Part shown: positions 1 through 12,200 of the stretch, piece by piece | How the letters are laid out: every line of letters begins with the position of its first letter | Position numbering within the stretch: the first letter of the stretch is position 1 | Origin: Siniperca chuatsi | Lineage: Eukaryota > Chordata > Actinopteri > Centrarchiformes > Sinipercidae | Direction: 5' to 3' | Length of the DNA stretch: 64,000 nt | Assembly (NCBI RefSeq): GCF_020085105.1 | Contig: NC_058047.1 | Span: 18,388,501-18,452,500 of the forward strand | Translations under genes and position numbers: made by a program | Notes under the pieces: model-generated | The model's database searches: none | Told to the model about the DNA's origin: nothing | The model's input: the letters and a program-made list of their open reading frames with translations, nothing else

Positions 1-2380
1 GAGAGGAAGGGAGGTATACACTGAAGAAAGAATGGAGAAGAAGGATGGAGGCCAAGAGCTTACAATTAACAAGAACAACTCAAGAAAGGCAGATATTTGA
101 AAAGCAAAAACAGCTCAAATGTCCCTCATAATGCATCAGACAGGTTTCTTCACTATAAAGTTCACAGATAATACAATAGACTTTGTGTCTAAGGAATCAT
201 AAACCACTCCTTGGCTCTAGGCAGCCATTTCGCATCAGATTTTTCCATTAAGAGGTTCAGTGATTGTGTTTGACATTGTATGAATATAGAGGCAGGTATG
301 ATACGACATCGGTTTTAAGTTTGACCTGGGCAGGGCAGAGTGCGAGAGCACGGCAAAAAATAAATAAATAAAAGCATTGTATCTGCTGCTTTTATTTGGC
401 CTTTGAATTTCAAAACAAAAGATGGTTGGAGAGAGACACATGTACGCTGCCAGAGTGGGGAACAGGAGATTTATATTAAGAGTAAGAGGTGAATGACTTC
501 AGTTGAAGAGCAGTGAGTAGAAAAGCCAAAGAAGAAAATAGCAGTTGTTAATCAGAGAGGATAACATTCAGCGTTGGGAGATTCACATGTGGATTTTTTG
601 GTTTACAATAAGAAATGTAAATAGTCCCAAAATGCAGACAAAACCCAACTCAAAACTCTGTTTCCATATAGGCTAATGGGCAGCATAATTACAAGCTCTA
701 CCATGTAGTTATTACATGGCTGGGGCAACCTCACATAAGCTTGGGGTTGACTTGATGATTATTTTGGTGGGTGACGTGGGTGGCAAAATGGAAGGGAGAG
801 GCAAAAGGGTGGGATGCAGCTACCCAGACCTGACCGACCAACCCAACCGAGATGTTAATCCCAGACTTGTGACAGCGAAATGGCGAGGCTTATCAAGTTC
901 AGCAGTCTGTGGATGTTCCCACAGATGGAAAAATACCCCTAAGCACTCTGAAAAGCCAGAGGGGGGGGAAGCTGAAAATGCACAGCAGAGCAGATCCGCA
1001 CATGCATAAGCCATCATCCCTGCCTCCGTTCTCCCTCCAATCTCACCACTATCACCAGTACAGACACAACAAGGGATGAGCACGCCGCTAAACACCAGAC
1101 AATTATGCAACACACGTCTGTCAAGGGATTGTGGCATTAATACAGAAAACCAACATCCCACCACAGTGGTACATTCCACATACACACAGTATCTCTGAGG
1201 CTGCATCTGAAAACAGCTTTTTCTGAGGGTGGCGGTGATGAGTTCTCATATTTATATTCAGAAGCTCAACATTATCAAGATGGAGGACCACAGATGTCAT
1301 GTAAATGGTTATAAAGCATTCTGATTTTCAAATTCTGTTATTTATTTAGGTAATCATTAATCAACCTATTTTTAAACGATGTATTTATTGTTATTTTTTA
1401 TAAACACATTTTTAATTTGACCCATTTATTGATGGATTAATATATTAATTTGTAAATTATTTTAATTTTATATTCAGTTCCATTCATTAAAGATGAATGG
1501 CAAAGATATATGTTGACAACTGTAACCACAATAAGTGTCACTGATGATTCATTTTCCAACGTGTCATTTGTTCATTGCCCAGAGGAAGACGGAACAACTT
1601 GTAATGATGGGATCTAGTTACTACAGCAATGGAAACGGGGAAAAAAAGCGATATTGTTCCTTGAAAAATGATTCCAAACTGAAGTTAAATGCAAAACAAT
1701 GGTCTGTGGAGCAATGTGGATATCTTGAGAAATGCACTGTATGGGAAGTGGGGACATTCTTGAGAAGATTCCTGGCAGACAAAATATTGAAGAAAATGAG
1801 GAATAAGCGGGGCACACACACGCATATCAAATTTCCATAAACAAACATTCAGCTTCCTGAGGCTCTGTAAAGTCCTGCGAAGTTTTTGGTGGGTATGTTG
1901 GAGCAGGCAGCAGCCCTGTGAGAAGAATGATAATGATATTTCCTCTTGTGTTTCGCCATGGTGCAATTCAATGTCACATTTCAGCCTGGACAAGATTGCA
2001 GTTGTTGGGATCTGCATAAACAAACGACTGACAGGCTGCTCTTTCAGTGCTGGACTCATGAAATCCAGCTGCTTCATTTGCCTTTTAAAGAGAGACTGGG
2101 ATAAACTAGCTTCTGTGTTGTCCTAAGGACCTTTCGTTTGATTAATAATTAATGTTTCATTCTCACGTGTACATAAATTGCATTGCTGTTTTCCCATTAT
2201 TAGAGATTAGTTGCTGTCATGGGTGCAAAACACACAAACAAACCCAGCGACTGGCAGGAAACCGCTGACAACACCACGAAGATCATATATTTTTCCTGAT
2301 GACAACACTGAAGTGCAATTCCAAGATAAAAGGTAGATTATACTGACGTATAGTTTTGTATTTAAGTGTCCATAACTTAC
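1..2380. other. plpp2 intron 1 (partial), no other gene seen
   Basis: This lies downstream of the plpp2 first-exon donor and should be intron 1 sequence. I looked on the minus strand for the second PLPP exon, which should carry an RGFYC-type segment, and did not find it, so it is probably beyond the left edge. The stretch is AT-rich between about 1.3 and 1.5 kb. Open frames at 0.72-1.2 kb and 1.6-2.1 kb show no recognisable motif. Confidence 0.6.
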
Positions 2381-2441
2381 CAACTAAAACGCACAGCACG
2401 TCCATCGCCACGTACAGCTTCTTCTTCCTCAGCTCCTTCAT
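2381..2441 (-). CDS. plpp2: phospholipid phosphatase 2, first coding exon (partial gene)
   Basis: Phospholipid phosphatases are six-pass membrane enzymes that remove phosphate from phosphatidic acid, lysophosphatidate, S1P and ceramide-1-phosphate at the outer face of the plasma membrane or in the ER. Only the first coding exon is present. It starts MKELRKKKLYVAMDVLCVLV and ends one base into the next codon at a consensus GTAAGT donor (exon end GTTG, intron GTAAGT). The basic head followed by a VAMDVLCVLV membrane segment matches the N-terminus of PLPP1/PLPP2, which have a DVLCLLV or DVLCVLL motif at the same place and the same kind of short first exon. The subtype rests on position: in human, PLPP2 and MIER2 are neighbours in the same orientation, as here. 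By residues alone PLPP1 is equally close. The other exons lie off the left edge. Confidence 0.75.
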
Positions 2442-3030
2442 CTTCTTTCCGTCCCTTTACTTTAAAGCAACTTCAAGAAAGAATAACTACTTTTTGAAAG
2501 TGGTAAACAAGTCCATCGGCGCTCACTCACTTTGGAATAAAAGGCTATGCAAACAACCTGGTAACCTGCACTACGAGTTCTTCCGGGATCCTCTTCACTA
2601 CCTGTGCTGACATTGACAGCAAAGGTGAGTGACTTTCTTAAAAAGACAGCGTGTTAAAAACTCGCTTCAGAGCAGATGCGCGGCAGCAGTGGGGTCTCGC
2701 GTCCTTTTTGTGCGCATTACTGCTTTGGGTACTAAACCAGAACTTGAGCGATCCTCCGATTTAACAGCGCTGAAGGCGTCCGGAGAATCCAGTATAAATT
2801 ATTCCCCCCCACACACACACCACGCCACTGCACTCGTCCCTCCTCCTAACTTCCTCGTCTGGCTCCTCTCTGGCTGTGTGATCATCGCTAGGCTCGAAGT
2901 CTTTATGCACAGGCGTGCAAAGAGCAAGAGAGAAAAACCTTATAGCGGTCTGCTTGATTTTTCTCTCCCTGTCTTGCAAACCAACGTGTTATGTCATTTG
3001 AGTAAGAGAGGACTCAAAACACTTTAAGAA
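2442..3030 (-). promoter_or_regulatory. 5' flank and probable promoter of plpp2
   Basis: This segment lies immediately upstream of the plpp2 start codon. Its 2.64-2.95 kb part is richer in G+C than its neighbours and has scattered CpG, including a cluster near 2.67-2.70 kb. I see no clear TATA box. A plus-strand open frame of 132 codons covers it but shows no domain and looks like chance. The 5' UTR and start site cannot be placed from sequence alone. Confidence 0.35.
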
Positions 3031-4620
3031 TCAGACCAGGAAGAGGTTCCTGACAGCAACCAGACACAAACTGCTCTGTCAGGTCAAAATTACCCCTGAG
3101 GAATAATGAAAAAGAAGGAGAAAAAAAAGTCAAAGCTTGAAACAAATGACTGTCACTACACTCGACCTCATTATCTGATCTAACATGGACTTAATCAAGA
3201 ACATACAATCATGGGATTGAAAAGCACTACAATACGTGGCTTTAATTGAGGACTCTGCCCCCATTTCTGAGATCCTCACATTTTTGAGAGCTCTACATGA
3301 TCTCATCCCATCATGCACTTCAGTTTCCCCACAGGACAAACACTGAGCTATGTTGGGAACTTAACCTTTCCCAGAGTACACTTTCCTGCCATATATGAGA
3401 GAGATTTACATGGAAGCTGAGTAAAAAGCAAACAGGTTCTAAATAAGGTCCAAACATATTAGTCAACACCTTCAAGTCACTGGAAGGTGGAGCCACACTG
3501 AGCACACTTGGTGGGTGATTAAAAAAATATATAACTAACTAACAAAACTTCCTGTCCAACAAAAGCAGGGAGATTTTACCAGTCCTGCTGCGAGTGTAGA
3601 ATTAGCATGACTTAACACCAGCATGAGTCCGGACCACAGTTATTTTGCTCTAGGCAGTCAGGATGTTTCCCCAGCAGCAGTCAATACCAGGCCACGACTT
3701 TCTGGCTGCATCCAGTCATGTGTGTAGCACTTTAGAGTAATTTGTGTGTATTAACAGTTAACTCTGTTTGCATGACAAACACCATGTTTACCCCCAAGTC
3801 TATTAGTTAAGCTCACTTGAGTTAAGTAGATAATCTTACATGTACAAACTCTGTCTTGCAGCTGTATTTGACTTTCGGCACATTTGCAAACGGTAAAATT
3901 AAATGCATTAAAATGAGATTCAATCTAGCACTGTGCATCTACTGATTAAAACTTGATATTATGCAAATAAAACAACAATAACATACAGGTAATATCCAGG
4001 GGAAAGGAGCAGCATGGAGACTTCAGTTTGACAGTACAAAGAATACATTTTAAACAGATTTCTCTGCCCCCTTCTGGTTGTTTCTAACAGTAACAAGCTC
4101 ATTTCAGTGGGCACTCAGAATCTCTAGTCAAAAGACAGAAATTGACCCTTATTTATTTATTTTTTTAGCAAATTACAGAATTATACATAGAAACTGGGAG
4201 AGATTCCCAGATTCATTCAGATATTCTGCAGGAAAGAGCTTCACAAATATGATCCTAATCCATAAGGGAATGCCTCTAAATGTCATATTTGTTATTTTAG
4301 CCTTATGTTTAGCTTTGTGAAATAAAATTAAACAATCTCTAATTGGCTTGTGCAGTTAATGTTAAGCACATGCCCTAAGTCAGTTCAGTCTGTTTCAGTG
4401 AGCATACACTACTGTCCTGAGTACGCTCACAGACAAGAGGAGAATGGTCTCTGGTTGAAAATGCTACATCGATGCAAAGCAGAGGATGTGGTGGAAAAGA
4501 TGGGAATTGGCGTTTACTACAGTAGTTCTGAATGTAATAAGAAAAAGATACAATTCTTGATTCTACACTGGTGGCATGACCATAAACCAATGCCGATGTT
4601 TCCATTGATATGCATCACCA
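3031..4620. other. intergenic, between the receptor 3' end and plpp2
   Basis: No exon, RNA gene or clear repeat is recognised. The 4.37-4.60 kb part would be the 3' untranslated region of the cytokine receptor gene if the last exon at 4.62-4.71 kb is real. Confidence 0.4.
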
Positions 4621-4708
4621 TCATGATGATGTGCCCTCCAGCTCTTTCAGCAGCATGATCCACTCCACCTGTTCAATGTCAGGAAACTCTCTGTAATGTC
4701 TTACTGCC
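4621..4708 (-). CDS. possible terminal exon, receptor tail or other gene
   Basis: After an ATTCTCTTAAG acceptor the frame reads AVRHYREFPDIEQVEWIMLL, KELEGTSS and a TGA at 4621-4623. It looks like real coding sequence, but entering it in this frame needs a preceding exon ending after two bases, whereas the exon at 4797 ends in phase 0. This could be a frameshifted receptor tail or the end of an unrelated gene. I do not recognise it. Confidence 0.35.
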
Positions 4709-7700
4709 CTTAAGAGAATAATTAATTTACAAAAAAATCACATAATTAAATGAAAATATAAATATAAATATATCCCTGTTTTAACCTTCAACTTACTGGC
4801 AAAGGATGATGGTCCTTTTCTGGACTAACTACAATTTCAATCCACTGTCCTTGAAGCAGTCCCAAGTTATTCACCTTGATGGTACAACATTACAAATGGT
4901 AAGTCTACAATAAATGGTGTAATATATCCTAGTTTGTTTTAAAAGGCTACACATTCTTGTCAGTGCTTGCTCAAATGTGAAATTCTATGTGAAAACATAA
5001 AAAGGTACTACCCAGTCACAGAGAACTGGGGGTGGGAGAAACATTATTACTACCAAATTGGCTGAATTTTTGAAACTTAGATAAACTGTCAGTCTGTGAC
5101 AACTGCAGAGAAATTCAAAATGTACACTGAAGCTATTACTGATGTTTGTTGGTAAATTGTGGACAAACGTTCTTTGCATTTTGGGCTTGAGTCAAAAAAA
5201 ACCCAACAAAAAGACAAAGGTTCACCAATCATCCCCATGTGCGTTTCTTCAGCTATGCGTGATCATATATATATGTATTATATACATTTTTCCAAATGAA
5301 AAAAAAATCATCATACAGTTCATTAGTTAGTTTAGAGGTTGAAGTGTGAGCCACTCCCCCAGAGTAAAAGATTTTTGTTGAGCGTTCAGAGTTGGAGATC
5401 CAGGCTGAATACAGGGTCAGGAACTGGAGGCCAGATATTCTGCTTTATCCTTGCAACAAGAAACAGAAACTCTAAAGGGTAGCCTTGACATTTTGAGTTT
5501 CATTCAGTGGGCCATTAATTGCACTGTGACAAAAAAGTTTCTGCATTTGTACATTAATCTTTGAAACAAATGTCCATTGTTAGCTGAAAGCAAGTTTTCT
5601 AGACAAGACATTTTTTAACCTGAGATAGCATACCCTTCAGGAAGCTAGGGCCTGTTAGATATTTTCAATGCAAATTAGCCCTGTGTTTTATAGTCAGATG
5701 AAATGCAAATAAAGAACATTTATCCTGACGAGAAACTATACAGAATTATGTTCTCAGATTCACTCATACTCAGTGGAAACAACTCTGCTAATTTAGGCTA
5801 ATATGCTGCCTTTAAGCAGAGAAAACAAAGCATCTATTTCCTGCTTGTACATTGCACTTTTACTAAAAGAAACTGGAAAAAAACGACTTTGTTATTTAGT
5901 TATTGTGTCTTGTAAGCAATGTATATACTATCTATTTCTGTTAACTGACTGTAGAATAGTAGAAGCATATTAACTTTATTTAGCTGCCCTCCGAGAAGTG
6001 TCGTACATGGCCACTTTGCATTTATTCTCCTCAAATAAATAGCTTGCGTAATTGGCAGCATAGCTCCTAATCAACCAGTGAAACATGGCCTGGTGAACAG
6101 ATGGCCAGTAGAGACAGAGGGACGGTTGCAATTACGTCACATGAAGGCTTTTCCTGCCTTCACATGCACTTCTCATATCACTCTTGAAAACATGTACTAA
6201 TGTAGCTGAAACTACTATCCAGACATAACTAAAACTAAACAAAATCGAGCCTCTCTCATTGTCTCCTGTCTCTTTTCCTTAGACCAGCTGGGAACATCTG
6301 CTGGTCTGGTAACATATAGAGGTACTACTAAACTACCAGGATGAGTGATGGTAAATATTATTCATTTAATTTTATATGTCATACAAAAATTAAGGAACTT
6401 AATGCCTAACTGCTATAATAGAGCTCTTTGGTGATCACCAAAACTGGCCAGTTTCCACAGCTGAGTGTATACAGCTGTATGGACATGGTGAAAGTAATAT
6501 GTTGCACATGTTGGATAATAACTTTCATAATTCGATGAAAGTTACTCACAGAAGTCTCAGTCGATACTACACAATATTATATTTTGTTTGCATTACATTG
6601 GTCTTAGCCTTTTTTGTGGTTAAAGGCAGCTGGTGGTCTCACCTTTGTCTACATGCAGTAATGATGAGGAGCAAAACCAGGATGGTACTTTCTGAATACT
6701 TGACAAACACACAGATGCGTGAACACACATACGTGGACCACATATATCATGTCATTGAAAGAGATTTTATTCAAAGCGATAACAGTGTCTATGAGCTCAC
6801 CTGTTTGTTCTTAGCTACAGTACCTCACACAGGTGGACTGGCTCATCCTTCTTTTGAGATTTAATTGTTTTTAATATTTTCATATCACTGCTGATGTACA
6901 AGGCATTCAATAAATACTTTTGAGCATTCTTCATGTCTTGTCAATCAAATGAGTGCAACAGTATTCATTTCAGTAGACTGTATACTCAGAGTACATTATA
7001 TGGACCAATTGTCTGTTTGTGTTACTTGTTGCGTTGTTCTCTTCTGACAGTAGAGGCTGTATTGGGTGATGAAGCCATGCTGCTGCTCCACAGGCGGAGG
7101 CTCCCACACCAGGAGAACTGCATTGTGGCTCTGTTCCTTCACCTGCAGCCTGGGACCAGCAGAGGGCACCAGAGAGCCAGGCAGAGGGGAGTGAAGAAGA
7201 GGGTGGAATAAAGTGGTGGAATTAACAGGAACTGAGTGAGAAGAGAGATAAATATGCTGCAACAAATGAACTAACCAGATTCAGATAATTCTCTACAGAA
7301 CCTGATTTTGTATCTATGTTTTGTTATATTTCTCTTTTGCTTGTGACCCCCTAGTTTGACTGGTTGTTCATCCAAAAAATGTAGTAAAGAGATGCATTTA
7401 ATGCATTTAATCTGTTGAATTGCTATATTTTCTGTGTGCCTTGCTCTCTAATGTAGGCGGAGCAAATCTTCACATTAAAAGCACTTACAGTAATAAATAC
7501 ATTCCACTTGACTTGGTTTGCATGACTCCTGCTTTAAATGACACTTGAACACACACCAAAATAAAAATTCTGCTAAGATGCTAAAGTACATAAGCTATAT
7601 ATACCACTGAGGTGGGGTTAAAGTTATATTCTTCATACGTCTGCAGGTACATTACCTCCTTATCTTGTGTAAGTTTGAGTTGAAACTGCTTCACCATGTT

Positions 7701-9235
7701 CATTGCCAAATTCAGGCCTTACAGTAACAATATATCGCATTTCTGACAACAAATCTGAAATCAAAATCACAATAATAAAACTGCTTTTTTACCCATAACT
7801 ATATAATCACATAAATGTTTTGTGCACAGATAAATCAACAACTTGCATTTGAATTTATTTTCTAGCAAGGTTAACAAAGTTAACATTTACACATTACCGT
7901 GGTGGTGACACATTATCTCCCAGATTTCTAGGGGAAACAGATTGCAAGTATGTGTTGATGGTGATAACATAACTTTAAAGGAGAATGCCGCTCAATTTAA
8001 AAACACAAATGTGTTACTCTTCTAGCCTAAGGAAGGCAATCGGGATTTGCAAACCCTGTCAATTCTCTAGACTGAAAAAAATAAATTTGAGATGCTTCCC
8101 TCATGGCTTATACACTGACAGAGACAAACTCTGCACATGGTTGTATTGGTGTTATGGTTCAGTCTCTCCCAGTGTTGATTATGTTTGTCAGCCATTGCCA
8201 CTAATGCCCGCTCCAACCATGTAAACTCCAGAATAGAGTCATTCAATGCTTTTACACTGACTGTTTTCATGGCTCTGAGTGCTAACAGAGAATATCATGG
8301 TATTAAAACACACATTGTCACACTGGCATATACTTTAAATACATTCTTAGTTATGGTTAAAATTATTATTATTTAAGACATTATAAAAGATTTTTTGTGA
8401 ACAAAATATCTGTATTTTCTAATTATTCTTTTGTGAATAAAGACTTGCTGGTAGAGTGAGCCGGGCTGTGGGGGAGCTGCTGGCGTTACACAGAGTCAGA
8501 AAGCAGGAGGAGCGCTCCATGGGCAGGGTCAGCTGACAGGAAGTGTATGCCATTCTCAAGCAGTTCTCAGTTTACAGTGGACTGTGGGATTCCTCTGACT
8601 GACAGTAAACATTAAACCACAGGCTGGTACAGACTTTCTGACTTCTTGGAGGAGACTAGATGGGAGAAAACTTTGAGGTTACCACTGAGAAGACTGACTC
8701 TTAATTACATTGCATGTAGTTGCCCTCACAGAAGAGTGGGTCCTTAGGCAGTTCACCACATGTCACAGGCTGAGCCTGCTAGTGATTTATACATAAAAGT
8801 GTTGAAAGGAAGTGACAAAGTATGTACCTAATCAACTTATGAGAAATGGTTGCATTTACCATTTACCACATTCAATTAATAAGAGGAACACTTGGCCCTC
8901 ATGTAACTCTAGCATATACATATAACATTATATGCATTTATTTGTGTATGTGTGATAGGCCAGAGCAGTATCAGCGTAGATATGGACCAAATGAAGTGGA
9001 CTGGATATCGGCCATGATGTGACCGATCCAGCTACTTTATCAATATCATTATGAAATTCTCTCTTTTTTAGAGTCACTTGTCTCTTCTAAAGGTGATCTG
9101 TAGGTTTTAACATTCTCCACAGTTGTGGGGCAGTGATCGAAATCCACAGTCCATTGTCCGTCAGACTATGTGAAGGAACATACGATAAGTTCAAATAAAA
9201 TACAATGAACAAAATAATTAGAGAAAAGAACAGAC

Positions 9236-9269
<34 letters not shown>

Positions 9270-12200
9270 GAGGAATTAAGTCATAGGGCATTTTTACTGT
9301 AGTTACAGTGAAGAAATAAAGAGCCAACAGTGGCATACAGGAAAGTCTTAGAGTTGGAGCTAAAAGCTGCTTCACCGTGTTATATTTGTATGGAAGTACA
9401 GTCAAATAATTGTAATTTCTTCCCCATGGCTGTGTAAACTTTGTGGCATCAGAAAGTCCACAAACTCATCCAGCAGAGACCTAAACTAGAATTAGAATAA
9501 TTTGTTTGACATTTTGCTGCAGTGTGAGGAGACCTCCACAAAATACAGTAAGTCATTTTGTTTTGTTTACAGCTGAGTGTGTTGCAACCTGATGTTCTTC
9601 TTGAAGATAAAACAGAGTTTCTGGTTTTTGATTTTCTGTACACAGAAAAGAAAACTTCAACAGATGCTGTAGCTTCCTCTACTTCAACCCATTAGCATCA
9701 TGGTTTTGTTAAAAAATGAATAGATCATAATAGCCCATTGATCTAATCTCACATTCTTTTAGCAACTCAAATAGCAGTTGAGATGAGTTTTTATGTGAGG
9801 GTTGAGTCAGATAGCAGCGGACAATGGTGTAATTTCCACAAAGCCAATTTGTGTTGTGTTGAGACAAGAGCAGATGAGAGAGGTGCCTTGACTTGATGAT
9901 TTTGACTCATTGTTAACACCTAATCTCAAACTAACTGGGTTTAAGTGCAGTTTTCTAGAGTTGAGTTTCAGGTTGTTGACATGTTTGGGGCAAAAGTGAA
10001 AATTTTCTGTTGCCAGCCCACTCTGTTAGTTGGAGGATTGGTCTTTGTTGGCTTTACAAACAGGAAAGTTGTTCCCCTGTGTCAATGTAAGGCATTTATT
10101 ATGCTGTGAGCCAGCAGAAACAAACCAAGGACACAGAAAGAGAGACGGATGTGAAAAAATACACTCCAGGGCTAACAGATCAGTTTGTCATTGTCATGAT
10201 TCTGGTAGACAAGGTGTGGACCCAAAAGCAGAAACAACGGGTTGAGCATGTAGTTAAAAGGGCTCTTTACACATAATCTAATTATATATATATATATAAA
10301 GGCTTGACTATAGCCCTGCAGCAAAAAAGCATTATGGATTGCATTGGTGTAGATGGTACAGAGTACCAGTGAAAAGATGTCCAGTTCGTCATCTTATCAG
10401 ACACCACAACACTGCACAACAGGTTATACTCTGCTGATACAGGTTTTAACAGACCACGGAAATATACAATGGCAATAACAATTTTATCCTCTGTCTTAAT
10501 GTTCGTGAGGTAAACAATACATTTAGAACAATGCTGTGAAGTACACTCTATCTGACATATGCGCTTGCATGTGTTGCAAGTATAGTAATGGACTGTGCTG
10601 TGGTAAAAGCTGAGCCAGCGTCAACTTTTTACCGGTCTACAATGCAATTTTTTCGCCGCAGCCCTGTGTAGCAGCACTCCGGTGTGCCAACACAGTAGTG
10701 GAAACCAGAGGAGTCTGTATTTTTGATGCAGCGATATTGTCCGTTTGAATGTGTCCTTATGGTAGGCAACATGCAGGTCAGGGTGACAATGAAGGTGGTG
10801 GGGCACATACTCCACCAGCTTGAATGGGCTTGATGCCACTGAAAAACGATGTCCCTCCATATTGTAAATACATCAATAATAAAGCAAATATTGGACTTGA
10901 TACTGCATTAGCATGCAGTAGTTACACTGTTGTTTTCAAGGAGAAACTTGTAAACAACCTGTTCAAGGTTCAGGAAGTCAGCAGGAAACTAGGGAAGGGG
11001 AAGTGAGTACTCAAGACTTTCATCTTGCTTGTGTAGTGGCCTTGGGCAAGACATTTAACTCCAAAATGTTGCAATGTAGCTGGTCAGTGGCCAACAGTGG
11101 AAGAAAATACTGGGCAGCTCCCACTTGTGAAAAGGTTCAAGTGTATGAGTGTGATGTGGATTGGTCCATGTAAAACAGAGCACATAATCATTTATGCAGC
11201 TAGTATTTGCTAAATATACATTAGCCGGCAGTCTCCTCCCCCACTTACTGTACATGCAGTTATTCTAAAGACGGATGCTGACGATAACTGCTGCTAAGTG
11301 TTTTTACAAAATATTAATGTTTAAAATTTCACTTTTTACCAATAAAAGGTATTTGAAGAGTATTACAAATTGTAACTAAACCTGATTGATGATGTGGGCA
11401 TCATCAATGAGCCATGATATACTGTCAATGAAATGTTCTCACTTTGCTTTTTCAAGGCAAGGAATTGTGTGGGACAGTTCTGGACATTTCCGACTGGGAT
11501 CAATTATTACCAAATATAAAAACATACAACAAATATGAATTCATAAACAGGAATTAAAACAGGCAAAATGGTTTTGCTGTTTTCTGTTAAAAGCATAAGA
11601 AAACTTAAATATCAAGCTAGTATGAAGGAAAACATATATTTATATAATGAAATCAAAAGGAAACACTGAAAAAGTGCCTCTGTAATTGTATTACCTATCT
11701 TTACTTTGAACATGAAAAAGCAAAATCTTCAGAGTGGTCTTAACGAAGTGACATCACATGATATGAAAACTACCTGAAAGACCAATGGGTTTTTAATTTT
11801 CTAGAGACCAAATGCACCTTTCTGACAGACACATTAGAGCTCTTGAGGAACTGTTGATGAGAAATTATTGCATTTCTTCAAAGTTTCTCATCAGTATACA
11901 ATTAAAATACTTAAGGGTTAATGTACTCATCATACCAGAATCAGGGCCACAAAGTACTGCATTCCTGCATGTTTTCAGTTAAGGGACTGATAATATAAAT
12001 GAGCACAGTCGCAATTAATTTCAGTTCACTGCAGCTATCTACAACCACATGCTGAGTGTAATTACTCTGTTACTAAACTGCAAATTTCTGAACTTCAATC
12101 AGTTCTGCAAATGTCCATGGAAAATACCTGCGTACCTCAGGAACACCTGTTTTTGTCTAAATAAAAAATCCTTATAAGAGAGCTCTGATTCCTGTGTGCA

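Noticed and set aside
2629..3027. 132-codon plus-strand frame upstream of plpp2
   Set aside because: It has no domain, no splice context and biased composition. It lies in the promoter-like flank of plpp2.
6499..6864. 121-codon plus-strand frame with hydrophobic stretch
   Set aside because: It lies antisense to the receptor transmembrane exon, whose splice phases and box 1 partner support the minus strand.
8549..8573. A 25-nt intron (GTAAAC...TTGAG) that would remove the TAA from the receptor D3 exon
   Set aside because: It is far too short for spliceosomal removal in vertebrates and has no room for a branch point, so the stop is treated as real or the exon start as later.
10621..10860. 79-codon minus-strand frame considered as a receptor exon
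   Set aside because: No usable acceptor and donor in phase and no receptor motif.
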